Assembly: GCF_026226775.1 (NCBI RefSeq)
Contig: NZ_JAKKOD010000001.1
Location: 1,110,501 to 1,174,500 of the forward strand
Length of the DNA stretch: 64,000 nucleotides
DNA from: Avibacterium sp. 21-586
Lineage (GTDB): Bacteria; Pseudomonadota; Gammaproteobacteria; Enterobacterales; Pasteurellaceae
Reading direction: 5' to 3'
In this document: positions 38,236-48,223 of the stretch, piece by piece
Numbering within the stretch: the first letter of the stretch is position 1
Layout of the letters: every line of letters begins with the position of its first letter
Program-made: the position numbers and the translations under genes
Notes under the pieces: generated by a model
Told to the model about the DNA's origin: nothing
Database searches by the model: none
Seen by the model: only the letters and a program-made list of their open reading frames with translations

Positions 38236-39873
38236 TTATGGCATTATTAACGCAACTAGCCAAATCAATGCACCCATTGCTAATAGACCAACACTTCCCC
38301 ATAGAGGCAAAGCAGAAAACTGCCATAAACTCCCCAAGAAAAGGATCGCTCCCATTATCACAGCAAGGGCTTTTTTCTGCCAACGTTGCTGTTTTGCCAG
38401 CTTTTTATTGATCTCGTGCAATTGCTGGCGAATTTGCGTTTGCTGTTTCAATGCCTCCATTAACGTAGCAGGGAATTGTGGCAAATGCTCAGTAATATAA
38501 GGCAGGCTGCCCTTTAAATTTTTTGCTAAGGCTTTCACGCCCATTTGTTCGTCCAACCAATTTTGTAAGAACGGTTTGGCGGTGTCCCATAAATCTAGCT
38601 GAGGGTAAAGCTGACGCCCTAAGCCTTCAATGTAAAGCAAGGTTTTTTGTAATAGCACTAATTGCGGTTGCACCTGCATATTAAACTCACGTGCCACGTT
38701 GAATAAATTGAGTAGTACTTGTCCAAAAGAAATTTCCGATAAGGGTTTAGCAAAAATCGGCTCACACACTTCTCGGAAGGCCTGTTCAAATTCATCAATA
38801 TTGGTGTCTTGTGGTGTCCAACCTGCATCAACGTGCATTTGCGCCACTCGGCGATAATCACGGTTAAAAAAGGCGACAAAACTTTCCGCTAAATAGCGTT
38901 TATCGTTATCGTTCAAACGCCCAACAATCCCACAATCAATGCCAATATATTGTGGATTTTCCGGGTGCTGTGGATTAACAAAAATATTCCCTGGGTGCAT
39001 ATCAGCGTGGAAAAAGCTATCTCGGAACACTTGGGTAAAAAACACTTGTACGCCACGTTCTGCCAGCAATTTCATATCCGTGCCGTTGGCTTTTAGGGTT
39101 TCTACATCAGAAACAGGAATACCGTAAATACGCTCCATTGTGATCACATTGCGGTAGCAAAATTCTTGATACATTTCGGGAATATACAACATTGGGCTAT
39201 CAACAAAGTTAGCTTTGAGCTTAATGGCATTGGCCATTTCGGTGCGTAAATCTAGTTCATCTCGCAAGGTTTTTTCATATTCTCGAATCACTTCGACTGC
39301 ACGCAGGCGATGGCCTTCGCTTGATAGTCGAGGAATCCAGCTAGCGAGTTTATACATCCAGCTTAAATCGGCTTCAATTTGTGGCTGAATATTAGGACGT
39401 AGCACTTTCAGCACCAATTCTTTCCCCGCAAGGGGCTGTTCGGCGTTAAATTTTGCCGTATGCACTTGTGCGATAGAAGCGGAAGCAAGGGCAGTTTCAT
39501 CAAAATCATCAAACCACGTTTCTAATTTGCCCCCAAAGGCTTGTTCAATTTGTTCACGCGCCAGTTTGCCGTCAAAAGGTTCAACTTGATCTTGCAATAA
39601 TGCCAATTCATCCGCAATATCAGGGGGGAATAAATCTCGTCTGGTGGAAAGCATTTGCCCGAGTTTGATCCAAACCGGCCCAAGCTCTTGTAACACAAGG
39701 CGTAAACGCAAACCAAACGCCAGATCTTTATGCTGATTGCGTAACCAAAATAAGGTTTTGCGCCAACAGCGCAAAGGTCGCGTGTAGGCGTTGTGGGGCA
39801 AGGCTTCATCAATGCCGTAAATTAAAAAAGTGCGGATAATTTTGTATAAACGTTTGAAATCGCTAAAAGTCAT
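38236..39873 (-). CDS. ubiB: Ubiquinone biosynthesis kinase-like protein UbiB
   Basis: A 545-residue atypical protein-kinase-like ATPase (ABC1/ADCK/UbiB family) needed for ubiquinone production. The ATG at 39873 gives [26 protein letters not shown], as in E. coli UbiB (546). A TTG at 39897 would add eight residues. Motifs are the KxGQ-like [20 protein letters not shown], the [13 protein letters not shown] loop, [13 protein letters not shown] and IGIDCGIVG. Two membrane segments lie at the C-terminus. It starts 4 bases after ubiJ. Confidence 0.95.
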   Translation of the reverse strand: MTFSDFKRLYKIIRTFLIYGIDEALPHNAYTRPLRCWRKTLFWLRNQHKDLAFGLRLRLVLQELGPVWIKLGQMLSTRRDLFPPDIADELALLQDQVEPFDGKLAREQIEQAFGGKLETWFDDFDETALASASIAQVHTAKFNAEQPLAGKELVLKVLRPNIQPQIEADLSWMYKLASWIPRLSSEGHRLRAVEVIREYEKTLRDELDLRTEMANAIKLKANFVDSPMLYIPEMYQEFCYRNVITMERIYGIPVSDVETLKANGTDMKLLAERGVQVFFTQVFRDSFFHADMHPGNIFVNPQHPENPQYIGIDCGIVGRLNDNDKRYLAESFVAFFNRDYRRVAQMHVDAGWTPQDTNIDEFEQAFREVCEPIFAKPLSEISFGQVLLNLFNVAREFNMQVQPQLVLLQKTLLYIEGLGRQLYPQLDLWDTAKPFLQNWLDEQMGVKALAKNLKGSLPYITEHLPQFPATLMEALKQQTQIRQQLHEINKKLAKQQRWQKKALAVIMGAILFLGSLWQFSALPLWGSVGLLAMGALIWLVALIMP

Positions 39874-39877
39874 CAGG

Positions 39878-40507
39878 TTAAATTCGGTTCTTTTCAAGTT
39901 GAGCTAATTTTTGTTCCACAAGTGCGGTGTGTTTTTCCAGCGTTTTTACTTGTTCGCAAAAATCTGCAATGGCAAGGCTTGGCGAGATCACTGCCCATTC
40001 TTCTGTTAAACGTTCCCCCCAATATTGCTGGCTTTGTTGCAATTTTGTTTTTGCCATTTGGGCAAAATTGCGTAAAAAATTCACCGCACTTTGTGCCACC
40101 ACATCCCCCACAAAAGGGGAAAGCAATTCGGCAGGATCTTTTTCTAAAAATTCCAACAAGGCGGTAAAATCTTGCAAGACTTGCAAATCCCCTTGTAGCT
40201 GAATAGATTGATCGTTCAAATGGGCTGATAATTGTTGCTTGCTGGGCATTTGTAGCAATAACTGCGCCTTGAGATTCACCGCACAATCCACTTCACCTTC
40301 ATATTGATTGAGCAGATCAATGCGCTGTGGTGAAAAAACAAAATAAATAGGGAAATCAATTTGTTGTACATTGATTTTCAACACCTTGCCGTTAAGTTTG
40401 CGTAAATAAATTTCGCTATGTGCGGTGCGTTTTAACAAATAATTTAGCAAGGATTCCAACGCCCCGTTGAGCCATTGTGGCAGCATTAATTGTTGCAGGA
40501 AGTTCAT
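39878..40507 (-). CDS. ubiJ: Ubiquinone biosynthesis accessory factor UbiJ
   Basis: A 209-residue protein with an N-terminal SCP2-like lipid-binding domain (about 15-115, [26 protein letters not shown]) and a C-terminal coiled-coil-like helix ([26 protein letters not shown]). UbiJ supports the ubiquinone-synthesising Ubi complex. It lies between ubiE and ubiB, the conserved order. It contains two uptake signals (39920 and 40083). Confidence 0.92.
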   Translation of the reverse strand: MNFLQQLMLPQWLNGALESLLNYLLKRTAHSEIYLRKLNGKVLKINVQQIDFPIYFVFSPQRIDLLNQYEGEVDCAVNLKAQLLLQMPSKQQLSAHLNDQSIQLQGDLQVLQDFTALLEFLEKDPAELLSPFVGDVVAQSAVNFLRNFAQMAKTKLQQSQQYWGERLTEEWAVISPSLAIADFCEQVKTLEKHTALVEQKLAQLEKNRI

Positions 40508-40518
40508 TTTTTGCTCGC

Positions 40519-41355
40519 TTAAAATTTATAACCACGGTGCAACGCCACGATGCCCGCGCTGAGATTGTAGAAACTCACTTGCTCAAACCCCGCTTGCTCC
40601 ATCATTGTTTTAAGATCTTCTTGTTTTGGGTGCATTCGGATCGATTCGGCTAAATAACGATAACTATCGCCGTCATTTACTACCACTTCGCCGATTTTCG
40701 GCAAAATATTGAAAGAATAAAAATTATAGATTTTGCTTAGCGGATCTAAAATCGGTTTGGAAAATTCCAACACCAACAGCCGTCCACCGGGTTTTAGTAC
40801 GCGAAACATTGAACGCAATGCTTTATCTTTGTCTGTGACATTACGCAGCCCAAAACTGATAATCACGCAATCAAAAGTGTTATCAGCAAAAGGCAAGGTT
40901 TCCGCATTGGCTTGCACATAATTGATATTGCCAATCACGCCAAGGTTACGCAATTTTTCTCGCCCTACATTGAGCATTGAAGAATTAATATCTGCCAAAA
41001 TCACTTGCCCAGTTTCTCCCACCATACGAGAAAACTTGGCACTGAAATCCCCCGTTCCCCCTGCCAGATCAAGCACTTTCTGCCCTTTGCGCACGCCACT
41101 GCAATCAATGGTAAAGCGTTTCCAAACACGGTGAATGCCAAAAGAAAGCAAATCATTCATCAAATCATATTTGCCTGCCACAGAATGGAACACGTTGGCT
41201 ACAAGCTTTTGTTTTTCTGCTTTCGGCACGGTTTGGAAGCCAAAATGGGTGGTTTCTCGCACATTATCCAAATGCGCTTGTTCAATGTTCGTTTGATCCA
41301 TATCCATTTGCTCAAAGTGCGGTGTATTTTCTTGCTGTTTTTTTGGGGTAGTCAT
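40519..41355 (-). CDS. ubiE: Ubiquinone/menaquinone methyltransferase UbiE
   Basis: A 278-residue SAM-dependent C-methyltransferase of both quinone pathways. Motif I is [15 protein letters not shown], with [19 protein letters not shown] before it and [13 protein letters not shown] after, all family signatures. The N-terminal 30 residues extend beyond the E. coli protein (251) and contain an uptake signal, so a start further inside is possible. It is the first gene of ubiE-ubiJ-ubiB-tatABC-hemB. Confidence 0.95.
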   Translation of the reverse strand: MTTPKKQQENTPHFEQMDMDQTNIEQAHLDNVRETTHFGFQTVPKAEKQKLVANVFHSVAGKYDLMNDLLSFGIHRVWKRFTIDCSGVRKGQKVLDLAGGTGDFSAKFSRMVGETGQVILADINSSMLNVGREKLRNLGVIGNINYVQANAETLPFADNTFDCVIISFGLRNVTDKDKALRSMFRVLKPGGRLLVLEFSKPILDPLSKIYNFYSFNILPKIGEVVVNDGDSYRYLAESIRMHPKQEDLKTMMEQAGFEQVSFYNLSAGIVALHRGYKF

Positions 41356-41397
41356 AGCCCTTGTCCGAGAAAAATGTGAATTATCCTAGAATAACAA

Positions 41398-41423
41398 AAA
41401 ATAGCGGAGTTCTCCGCTATTTT
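41398..41423 (-). terminator. Terminator of the LtaS-like gene
   Basis: AAAATAGCGGAG (41398-41409) pairs with CTCCGCTATTTT (41412-41423). Leftward RNA ends in TTTTTTGTT. It lies 10 bases past the LtaS-like stop and before the ubiE start. Confidence 0.9.
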
Positions 41424-41432
41424 GTTACACAA

Positions 41433-43382
41433 TTACTGATTATTTTTTTCATCAACCTTATATAATTTCTGCTTATAGGCATAACTCCCCCATAATGCAT
41501 AAGCCAACGCTTCCTTTTTCATCGTTTCAGGAATATCTGCCGGAATTAACTCATTTGATTTTGAATCATAATGAAACCCCTGCACCGGTTGATTTTGCTG
41601 TAAAATTGCTACTTTATCACCTTTGCGATATGCCATTGTTCGATCAAACTGCATTAACGCTCGGTTAGGGTCCTGCGGTTGGGTGAGATCATAGCCTAAC
41701 ATAGGATAATTACCACTAGCACCAATTAAAGAAAGTAGCGTTGTTGGCATATCAATTTGGCTCACTAAACGGTTATCACGGTGTGGTGCAATACCTTCCC
41801 CTAAAATCAGGGCTGGAATATGGAAATGCTTGATTGGCACTAAAGTACTGCCGTTTACTCGCGAATCGTGATCAGCTATCACCAAGAAAATGGTGTCTTG
41901 CCAATAATTAGATTTTTTCGCTAATTGGAAAAAATACCCCAAGGCATAATCGGCATATTTCGCGGCATTGTTACGGGTTTGCTTAGGCTGTTCATAAAGT
42001 TCAATTTTGCCATCCGGAAACTCAAAAGGATCGTGATTACTTGAAGTAAACACTAGGCTGAAAAATGGTTTTCCGCTTACTTGCCATTGGCTAAATTGCT
42101 CATTAGCTTTGGCGAAAAGATCTTCATCGCTCACGCCCCAAGTTGCCACAAAACTTGGATTTTTATAATCTTTCTCATCAATAATGGTTTCAAAGCCATT
42201 TCCATAGAAAAAACTTGCCATATTATCGAAATGTTTTTCTCCGCCATAGATGAACGAAGTGTGATAGCCTTGCTGCTTTAAGAAATCAGCAATGGTAAAG
42301 AAATTATTTTGCGAACCTGATAATTTTACCACCGAACGAGCAGGCGTTGGTGTAAACCCTGCTGTTACGGCCTCAATACCTCGAACTGATCGAGTACCTG
42401 TGGCATATAAATTTTCAAACAGCCAGCCTTCTTTCGCTAATTCATCAAAATAAGGAGAAAGTGGTTTGCCTCCCAAGGTATGAATAAACTGAGCGCCGAG
42501 GCTTTCCTCCAAAATAATCACAAGGTTTTTAGGTTTGCCTTGATAGCTCGCCACGTTTTTTGTCATTGTTGGCAAGCTGTCAGAAATATAGTCGCTTTCA
42601 GGGCGATCTCTCATTTGTTTCAACGTAGCGACCACTTCGTCTAGTGGCATTTTGCCGTAAATTTCAGAAGAGCGATCTTCATCTTTCATTTGCTGAATGG
42701 CAAACATTACGGAATAGCTGGAGTTCAATACCAAAGAATTCACTAAGGGATCGGAAGAAAATGCTACCATTGCAGGGTTAATACCGCGATGCTGAAAACT
42801 TGATCTCGCACCAATAAAGGTGAGTGCGCCGACAAGCAAGAACACCAGTGGCCGCCAATACCATTTTGGATAAGACAAATTTTTCCATAAATTAGCTGAC
42901 AGTCGCCAGAAAGCATAAGCAAAAAGTGCGGTCAAAATTGGAGTTAAAATTAACGCCACAAAATGCCCGTTTGCTAGCATTGTGAAGACTTCTTTAGGGG
43001 TTACTAAATATTCTACAAATAAACGGTTTGGGCGGAAGTCATAGGTTTCAATGAAGGCCGGCGTTGCAATCTCCATGAAAATAATAAATACGCTACTTAG
43101 CACAAGCCATAAACGGATAAACGTATTAACTACTTTGCCTATCAAAGCATTACTAGAAAAAAAGCAAGTGAGTAAAATGGGTAAGGCAAACAACCAGCAT
43201 AAGCTTGCTATATCAATTCTAACACCCTGCAAAAATAATGGAAACCAGCCATCAACCGCAGAAATACGTTGTGCTTGCCATAGGCCAAGCAATAATCGGC
43301 TGATTGATAACAGGGCTAAATTGAGCAGAAAGAAAACAACCAGTGGATAAAAAATGCCAAGATATTTTTTAAATATATTCAT
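41433..43382 (-). CDS. LTA synthase family membrane phosphotransferase
   Basis: A 649-residue protein with about five N-terminal membrane segments (1-185) and a periplasmic alkaline-phosphatase-like domain. NLVIILEESLGAQFIHTLGG carries the first metal ligand. ATGTRSVRGIEAVTAG carries the catalytic Thr instead of a formylglycine Cys. IADHDSRVNG holds the late metal ligands. It belongs to the LtaS/MdoB group, so it probably transfers a phosphoglycerol- or phosphoethanolamine-like group from phospholipid to an envelope acceptor rather than removing sulfate. It is not linked to the sulfatase maturase system. Confidence 0.88.
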   Translation of the reverse strand: MNIFKKYLGIFYPLVVFFLLNLALLSISRLLLGLWQAQRISAVDGWFPLFLQGVRIDIASLCWLFALPILLTCFFSSNALIGKVVNTFIRLWLVLSSVFIIFMEIATPAFIETYDFRPNRLFVEYLVTPKEVFTMLANGHFVALILTPILTALFAYAFWRLSANLWKNLSYPKWYWRPLVFLLVGALTFIGARSSFQHRGINPAMVAFSSDPLVNSLVLNSSYSVMFAIQQMKDEDRSSEIYGKMPLDEVVATLKQMRDRPESDYISDSLPTMTKNVASYQGKPKNLVIILEESLGAQFIHTLGGKPLSPYFDELAKEGWLFENLYATGTRSVRGIEAVTAGFTPTPARSVVKLSGSQNNFFTIADFLKQQGYHTSFIYGGEKHFDNMASFFYGNGFETIIDEKDYKNPSFVATWGVSDEDLFAKANEQFSQWQVSGKPFFSLVFTSSNHDPFEFPDGKIELYEQPKQTRNNAAKYADYALGYFFQLAKKSNYWQDTIFLVIADHDSRVNGSTLVPIKHFHIPALILGEGIAPHRDNRLVSQIDMPTTLLSLIGASGNYPMLGYDLTQPQDPNRALMQFDRTMAYRKGDKVAILQQNQPVQGFHYDSKSNELIPADIPETMKKEALAYALWGSYAYKQKLYKVDEKNNQ

Positions 43383-43523
43383 CGTTATTTAAAATAAAAG
43401 AATCAATGTCCATTAGAAAGGTGAGAATAAATAAAGTTCAATGTCTTTAAATCTATACTCTACTGATTGGTAAAATAACTGCAAAAACAACGCTTTTTTT
43501 AACTTTCACAATTATTAGGATAA

Positions 43524-43817
43524 TTAAGCAGCTACTCCTAAATTACCAATTTTTACGCCTAAAAATCCTAATGCTACAGGATCAAGGTATTCGCCTAAAA
43601 ATTTGAATAACTCGGTTAAATCAGTAAAAGTGCGGTTAATTTTTACTTGATCTTCCACTTTACGGGTGAATTCATAGGTAATTTTTTTACTATCAATATG
43701 GGCATCAAGAGTGATATAAATTTTCTCAAAAAAATGACTTTGTGCCCCCTCCTCACCTGGATCGCTGATTCGTACGTTCCATTCATTGCTAAATAAACGT
43801 TCTGTTCTGATTGACAT
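43524..43817 (-). CDS. Conserved hypothetical small protein
   Basis: A 97-residue protein beginning [20 protein letters not shown] at the ATG 43817 (AGGAG 6 bases upstream). It has no signal peptide or membrane segment and alternates strands and charged residues. It ends in a hydrophobic, glycine-rich tail ([20 protein letters not shown]). No family is recognised with confidence. Its start lies 29 bases inside the 3' end of the arfA reading frame, downstream of the arfA terminator, so it probably needs its own promoter or read-through. The 140 bases between it and the LtaS-like gene hold nothing recognisable. Confidence 0.7.
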   Translation of the reverse strand: MSIRTERLFSNEWNVRISDPGEEGAQSHFFEKIYITLDAHIDSKKITYEFTRKVEDQVKINRTFTDLTELFKFLGEYLDPVALGFLGVKIGNLGVAA

Positions 43818-44100
43818 AATGATCTCCTCCATTTGTTATTTTTGTTAAGAAAAACCCGATTATAAAATCTCTGTTGCCAAAAACTTGATAATCGGGCTTT
43901 TCAAAATATTTCCCTTGATGCTTTGCCTTACGCTGATAACTGCCTTTGCCTTTTCGTTTCTTCTCAATACGTTGACGAAATAATTTGTCGGATAATAATG
44001 CCTGAATGGCGTTATCTCGAATTGTCCCTTTGTTATGCTGATAGGTGGTGCAACCTTGCACGTCAGCAACGGACGCAAAAGATTTTTTCTTTTTCATCAT
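43789..44100 (-). CDS. arfA: Alternative ribosome-rescue factor ArfA
   Basis: The core [40 protein letters not shown] is unmistakably ArfA (E. coli has [25 protein letters not shown]). ArfA recruits RF2 to ribosomes stalled on non-stop mRNA when tmRNA is lacking. The annotated frame is 103 residues. The active form should end at about residue 82, because an intrinsic terminator lies inside the reading frame and would yield a non-stop mRNA. The C-terminal part ([10 protein letters not shown]) is hydrophobic, like the degradation-prone tail of full-length ArfA. The N-terminus has about 17 residues more than E. coli ArfA. Confidence 0.92.
   Translation of the reverse strand: MMKKKKSFASVADVQGCTTYQHNKGTIRDNAIQALLSDKLFRQRIEKKRKGKGSYQRKAKHQGKYFEKPDYQVFGNRDFIIGFFLTKITNGGDHYVNQNRTFI
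43855..43896 (-). terminator. Intrinsic terminator within the arfA reading frame
   Basis: CCCGATTAT (43888-43896 read leftward) pairs perfectly with ATAATCGGG (43863-43855 read leftward). The stem continues after one mismatch with AAA/TTT, and TTTTTC follows. The stem lies before the arfA stop codon (43789), so most transcripts would lack a stop codon. This matches the self-regulation of ArfA by tmRNA. Confidence 0.75.
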
Positions 44101-44130
44101 TGCCTCTTAATTAATAAGTAAAAAATAATA

Positions 44131-44157
44131 CCCGCTCAATGATTATGACGGAGCGGG
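44131..44157 (-). terminator. Terminator of yfgD
   Basis: CCCGCTC (44131-44137) pairs with GAGCGGG (44151-44157). The stem is extended by AATAAT/ATTATT after a mismatch, and leftward RNA continues TATTATTTTTTAC. It separates yfgD from arfA. Confidence 0.88.
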
Positions 44158-44176
44158 CATTATTATAGCGAATAAA

Positions 44177-44527
44177 TTATAAAATTGCTAAAACACTTTC
44201 TGGTGGGCGTCCAATTTGAGCTTTTTCACCATTCACCACGATAGGGCGTTCAAGCAAAGCAGAATGCTGTGCAATAGCTTCTAGCAACTGGATTTCCGTT
44301 ACTTCAGGCGCATCTAACTGCAAAGTGCGGTATAAATCATCTTTGTTTCTCATCATTTCTCGCACACTGTTAAGCTGTAACTTTTGTGCTAGCTGTTGCA
44401 AGAACTCAACGGAATATTGCTTTTCTAAATAAAGCTCTATTTCTGGCTCAATCCCTTGCTGTTGTAACAAAGCCAGCGTTTCGCGACTTTTGGAACAACG
44501 GGGGTTGTGATAAATTTTAACTGTCAT
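44177..44527 (-). CDS. yfgD: ArsC-family protein YfgD
   Basis: A 116-residue thioredoxin-fold protein of the ArsC/YfgD family. The N-terminus is KIYHNPRCSKSRETLALL with Cys11. ERPIVVNGEKAQIGRPPESVLAIL is the conserved end. Similarity to E. coli YfgD is stronger than to plasmid arsenate reductases, and no ars genes are nearby. A role in arsenic resistance is therefore not implied. It has its own terminator. The spacer upstream (44528-44883) holds a MITE-like element. Confidence 0.88.
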   Translation of the reverse strand: MTVKIYHNPRCSKSRETLALLQQQGIEPEIELYLEKQYSVEFLQQLAQKLQLNSVREMMRNKDDLYRTLQLDAPEVTEIQLLEAIAQHSALLERPIVVNGEKAQIGRPPESVLAIL

Positions 44528-44550
44528 AAAAAATTCCTTTTATTAGGGGT

Positions 44551-44826
44551 TATTAGAGGCTGTTGATAATTCATTTTACATTTGAGCTGGTAGCTATTTT
44601 TTTGAGAATAAGGCGAACGTGGTAAAGTTTAGCCATTCTAAACAAGCCTCGTTCAACACAATTATCAGCAAAAATAGCCCCAGCCCTTTGGGTTAGGTTT
44701 AAAATTAGCACACTCTTTGTTATCGTTCTCATCAAGAAAAGTATTCTTGACTTGGAACACCACTACGATTGTGCTAATTTTAGACGATAACTTAAATATA
44801 AAATGAATTATCAATAGCCCTTAATA
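44551..44826. mobile_element. MITE-like element with 33-bp terminal inverted repeats
   Basis: Bases 44551-44583 and 44794-44826 are inverted copies agreeing at 29 of 33 positions (core TTGATAATTCATTTTA). The 276-base unit also has an internal inverted pair, AAAATTAGCACA (44701-44712) with TGTGCTAATTTT (about 44770-44781). It holds a 53-codon leftward open frame (44732-44571, MRTITKSVLILNLTQRAG...), without a ribosome-binding site. It is probably a non-autonomous transposon or a dispersed repeat inserted between yfgD and perM. The mobilising transposase is unknown. Confidence 0.65.
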
Positions 44827-44883
44827 TAAATCCCCCTGATTTTACCTTATAATCGGCAAAAATTCTCATCGAACGGAGGTTTT

Positions 44884-45945
44884 ATGTTAGAAATGTTGAA
44901 AAATTGGTACAAGCGTAGGTTTAGTGATCCTCAAGCGATGGCTTTGTTCGCTATTTTATTATCCGCTTTTACTGCCCTTTATTTTTTTAGTGATCTACTT
45001 GCCCCACTTTTAGTTGCTCTTGTCCTTGCCTATTTATTAGAAATGCCAATTCGATTGCTAAATAAAAAACTTAAATTTCCACGCTTGCTCGCTATAATTA
45101 TTGTACTTGGCGGATTTCTTGGCATTATGCTGATTATTGCTCTCGTTCTCATTCCAACATTAGTCAATCAAACGATTAAATTATTTGGTGAATTACCTCA
45201 TATGTTTAACACACTCAACGATTGGCTACTTTCACTACCGGAACACTATCCAGAAGTTGTTGATTATCAAATGATTGACAGTTTTTTTACTAGTGTAAAA
45301 AGTAAAATTTTAGGAGTTGGAGAATCCGCATTAAAGTTCTCTATATCTTCCATCATCAGTTTAGTGAGCTTAGGTATTTATGCTTTTCTTGTTCCGCTAA
45401 TGCTATTTTTTCTATTAAAGGATAAACAAGAATTACTGATCTATATCAGTAGATATTTACCGCGTAATCGCAAACTGGCCTATAAAGTTTGGCAAGAAAT
45501 GCAAAAACAAATCGCCAATTATATTCGAGGCAAAATAATTGAGATCATCGTAGTTGGAGTGATTAGTTATGCAATATTCCTGTTTTTCGATCTACGTTAT
45601 GCCCTATTACTTGCCGTTTCAGTGGGGTTATCCGTACTGGTGCCTTATGTGGGAGCTGTATTAGTCAGTATTCCCGTCGCATTAGTCGCGATGTCACAAT
45701 TTGGCATTACGCCAACCTTTTGGTCTTTAATCGCCGCTTATGTGGTAAGCCAAATCTTAGACGGAAACTTGCTTGTGCCATTTTTATTTTCTGAAGCCGT
45801 AAACCTTAATCCGCTGACTATTATTGTCGCTGTACTGATTTTTGGTGGATTATGGGGATTCTGGGGCGTGTTCTTTGCTATTCCCCTTGCGACCTTAGTT
45901 AAAGCCGTGGTGCATTCTTGGCCTTCTGATGAAAGTATCGAGTAA
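44884..45945 (+). CDS. perM: AI-2E family transporter/permease PerM
   Basis: A 353-residue polytopic membrane protein, the same length as E. coli PerM. The N-terminus [22 protein letters not shown] and the C-terminal [46 protein letters not shown] are nearly family-invariant. It has about eight hydrophobic segments with a soluble loop at 90-150. The function of this branch is poorly known; some family members export autoinducer-2 or act in Na+/H+ exchange. GGAGG precedes the ATG. Confidence 0.92.
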   Translation: MLEMLKNWYKRRFSDPQAMALFAILLSAFTALYFFSDLLAPLLVALVLAYLLEMPIRLLNKKLKFPRLLAIIIVLGGFLGIMLIIALVLIPTLVNQTIKLFGELPHMFNTLNDWLLSLPEHYPEVVDYQMIDSFFTSVKSKILGVGESALKFSISSIISLVSLGIYAFLVPLMLFFLLKDKQELLIYISRYLPRNRKLAYKVWQEMQKQIANYIRGKIIEIIVVGVISYAIFLFFDLRYALLLAVSVGLSVLVPYVGAVLVSIPVALVAMSQFGITPTFWSLIAAYVVSQILDGNLLVPFLFSEAVNLNPLTIIVAVLIFGGLWGFWGVFFAIPLATLVKAVVHSWPSDESIE

Positions 45946-46010
45946 ATATAATCGCTTTATAATACCCCAAAATAATATAAAGAGCGGGTGAAGATTCTGA
46001 TATTTTTTCA

Positions 46011-46049
46011 TTTGCATATTTATGCAAAACATATTAATATTATTTCAAG
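46011..46049. promoter_or_regulatory. Tandem ArgR-like boxes upstream of artP
   Basis: TTTGCATATTTATGCAAA (46011-46028) is a perfect palindrome close to the 18-bp ARG box. After exactly 3 bases comes a second, weaker box (46032-46049, with ATTATTTCA as its right half). Paired boxes spaced by 3 bp are the normal ArgR arrangement. They lie just before artP, expected to be repressed when arginine is plentiful. Confidence 0.7.
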
Positions 46050-46074
46050 TTTCAGTATAGAGCTAACAACAAAA

Positions 46075-46812
46075 ATGACCATTAGTGTAAAAAATCTCAA
46101 TTTTTTCTACGGTTCATCACAAGCCCTGTTTGACATTAACTTAACGGCAGAAGATGGTGATACTGTAGTTTTATTAGGACCGAGTGGTGCGGGGAAAAGT
46201 ACGCTGATTCGCACCTTAAACTTATTAGAAGTGCCACAATCTGGTGAGTTGGTGATTGCCAACAATAGATTTGATCTTTCCGCAGCGAAGGCGAATCCAA
46301 AACAAATGCGGCAATTACGCCAAGATGTAGGAATGGTATTCCAACAGTACAATCTATGGCCGCATTTAACTGTTATTGAAAATTTAATTGAAGCGCCAGC
46401 AAAGGTGCTTGGATTAGATAAAGAAACGGCGAAAAAACAAGCCCTTGAATTGCTTGCCCGTTTACGTTTAGAAGAATTTGCTGATCGCTTTCCATTGCAT
46501 CTTTCTGGTGGACAGCAACAGCGTGTAGCGATTGCGCGAGCATTAATGATGAAACCGCAAGTTTTATTATTTGATGAACCAACAGCAGCACTCGATCCTG
46601 AAATCACGGCACAAGTGGTGTCGATTATTCAGGAATTACAAGAAACGGGTATTACCCAAGTGATTGTAACCCACGAAGTTTCTGTAGCGCAGAAAGTGGC
46701 GACTAAAGTGGTGTATATGGAAAAAGGCCATATCATCGAAATGGGTGATGCAAGCTGTTTTATGCAACCTAAAACGGAACAATTTAAACAATATTTATCT
46801 CATTCACATTAA
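46075..46812 (+). CDS. artP: Arginine ABC transporter ATPase ArtP
   Basis: A 245-residue ATPase of the polar amino-acid uptake family. The ATG at 46075 begins [24 protein letters not shown] at 45988 would read through the ArgR boxes and is rejected. Walker A is GPSGAGKST, the signature [15 protein letters not shown], and Walker [13 protein letters not shown]. It is the first gene of artPIQM. A promoter and ArgR-like boxes lie within 65 bases upstream. Confidence 0.95.
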   Translation: MTISVKNLNFFYGSSQALFDINLTAEDGDTVVLLGPSGAGKSTLIRTLNLLEVPQSGELVIANNRFDLSAAKANPKQMRQLRQDVGMVFQQYNLWPHLTVIENLIEAPAKVLGLDKETAKKQALELLARLRLEEFADRFPLHLSGGQQQRVAIARALMMKPQVLLFDEPTAALDPEITAQVVSIIQELQETGITQVIVTHEVSVAQKVATKVVYMEKGHIIEMGDASCFMQPKTEQFKQYLSHSH

Positions 46813-46823
46813 GGAATTACACA

Positions 46824-47546
46824 ATGAAAAAATTACTTTTAGCAACCCTTTTAGCAAGTTCAGCAGTAATGGCACAAGCACAAGATATTACTTTTGCAAT
46901 GGAGCCAAGCTATCCGCCATTTGAATTCACCAATGAAAAAGGCGAAATTGTGGGGTTTGATGTCGATATTGCCAACGCAATTTGTAAAGAAATCGACGCT
47001 ACTTGCCACTTCAAAAGCCAAGCCTTTGACGCATTAATTCCAAGCTTAATTAAAGGTCGTGGGTTTGATGCCGCAATTTCTGCCATTGATATTACCGAAG
47101 CGCGCGCAAAACAAGTCGCATTCAGCCAACCTTACTACGAAAGCTCAGCAAGTTTCATCGCAGTGAAAGGCAAAGCCGATTTAGCTACAGCGAAAACCGT
47201 GGGCGTGCAAAATGGCACAACTTACCAGCAATATGCTAACGCAGAAGCGAAACAATACAGCGCAAAATCTTACGCAAGCCTGCAAGATGCCATTCTTGAC
47301 TTAAAAAATGGGCGTATTGATTTAATCTTCGGTGATACCGATGTATTGCGTGATATGTTCGCCAAAAACCCAGAATTGGCTTTCGTGGGTGAACGTGTTA
47401 CAGATAAACGTTACTTCAACAATGGTTTAGGTATTGCGGTAAATAAATCTAACACTGCTTTAGTAGAAAGCCTAAATAAAGGTATCGGAGCCATTAAAGC
47501 AAACGGCGAATACCAAAAAATTTACGACAAATGGATGACTAAATAA
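46824..47546 (+). CDS. artI: Arginine-binding periplasmic protein ArtI
   Basis: A 240-residue periplasmic solute-binding protein (SBP family 3). The signal peptide is [20 protein letters not shown], with cleavage near [36 protein letters not shown] is the typical ligand-binding start, and two cysteines ([10 protein letters not shown]) may form a disulfide. It lies 11 bases after artP. Confidence 0.95.
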   Translation: MKKLLLATLLASSAVMAQAQDITFAMEPSYPPFEFTNEKGEIVGFDVDIANAICKEIDATCHFKSQAFDALIPSLIKGRGFDAAISAIDITEARAKQVAFSQPYYESSASFIAVKGKADLATAKTVGVQNGTTYQQYANAEAKQYSAKSYASLQDAILDLKNGRIDLIFGDTDVLRDMFAKNPELAFVGERVTDKRYFNNGLGIAVNKSNTALVESLNKGIGAIKANGEYQKIYDKWMTK

Positions 47547-47551
47547 TCGCT

Positions 47552-48223
47552 ATGTTTGTGGATTATCTTCCTTTAATGTACACCGCAACCCTAATGACCT
47601 TAGGGTTAGCGGTGTGTTCCTTATTATTAGGGCTCGTTTTATCGCTCATTTTTGTTACCCTAGAAATGAGCAAATGGCAATGCGTGCGTAAACCCAGTAC
47701 CGTTGTAATTACCCTTTTGCGTGGCTTACCTGAAATTCTTGTGGTTTTCTTAATTTATTTCGGTATTCCTGAAATATTAGAATTAATCACCGGAAAATAT
47801 TTGGAACTTAGCCCATTCTTTTGTGGTGTGTTGGCGTTATCTATTATTTTTGCCGCCTATGCTTCACAATCCTTACGCGGTGCGATTCAAGCGATTCCCC
47901 TTGGACAATGGGAATCAGGCGCAGCCCTTGGTTTAAGCCGTAGCTACACCTTTTTGCATATCATTATGCCGCAAGTTTGGCGACACGCTTTACCAGGATT
48001 GAGCAACCAATGGTTAGTGCTATTAAAAGATACCGCTCTCGTTTCATTGATTGGGGTACACGATTTAATGCGTCAAGCAGAATTAATTAACACAAGAACC
48101 CACGAACCCTTCACTTGGTATGGCTTTGCCGCATTGATGTACTTAGTAATTACGCTTATCAGTCAAGTGCTCATCCGTAAGCTAGAATTCCGTTTTACCC
48201 GCTTTGAAAGAGGAGTGGAATAA
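47552..48223 (+). CDS. artQ: Arginine ABC transporter permease ArtQ
   Basis: A 223-residue inner-membrane permease of the His/Glu/Gln/Arg family. The EAA loop is [29 protein letters not shown], and [21 protein letters not shown] is the family start region. It has about five membrane segments. Its stop codon overlaps the artM start by one base. It pairs with ArtM. Confidence 0.95.
   Translation: MFVDYLPLMYTATLMTLGLAVCSLLLGLVLSLIFVTLEMSKWQCVRKPSTVVITLLRGLPEILVVFLIYFGIPEILELITGKYLELSPFFCGVLALSIIFAAYASQSLRGAIQAIPLGQWESGAALGLSRSYTFLHIIMPQVWRHALPGLSNQWLVLLKDTALVSLIGVHDLMRQAELINTRTHEPFTWYGFAALMYLVITLISQVLIRKLEFRFTRFERGVE

Noticed and set aside
41433-43382. LtaS-like protein as a third glycosaminoglycan sulfatase
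   Set aside because: It has a Thr nucleophile (ATGTRSVRG), no C/S-x-P-x-R motif, and multiple membrane spans, so it is a phosphotransferase family member, not a formylglycine sulfatase.
43383-43523. Possible small gene or RNA in the spacer
   Set aside because: No open frame with a start signal, no stable hairpin and no recognised promoter. It is left as empty AT-rich sequence.
44177-44527. Arsenate resistance gene arsC
   Set aside because: The sequence follows YfgD closely, and no arsR, arsB or arsA genes are nearby.
44571-44732. 53-codon open frame as a genuine gene
   Set aside because: No ribosome-binding site, it lies wholly inside the inverted-repeat element, and it ends within the terminal repeat. 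It is kept only as a part of the element.
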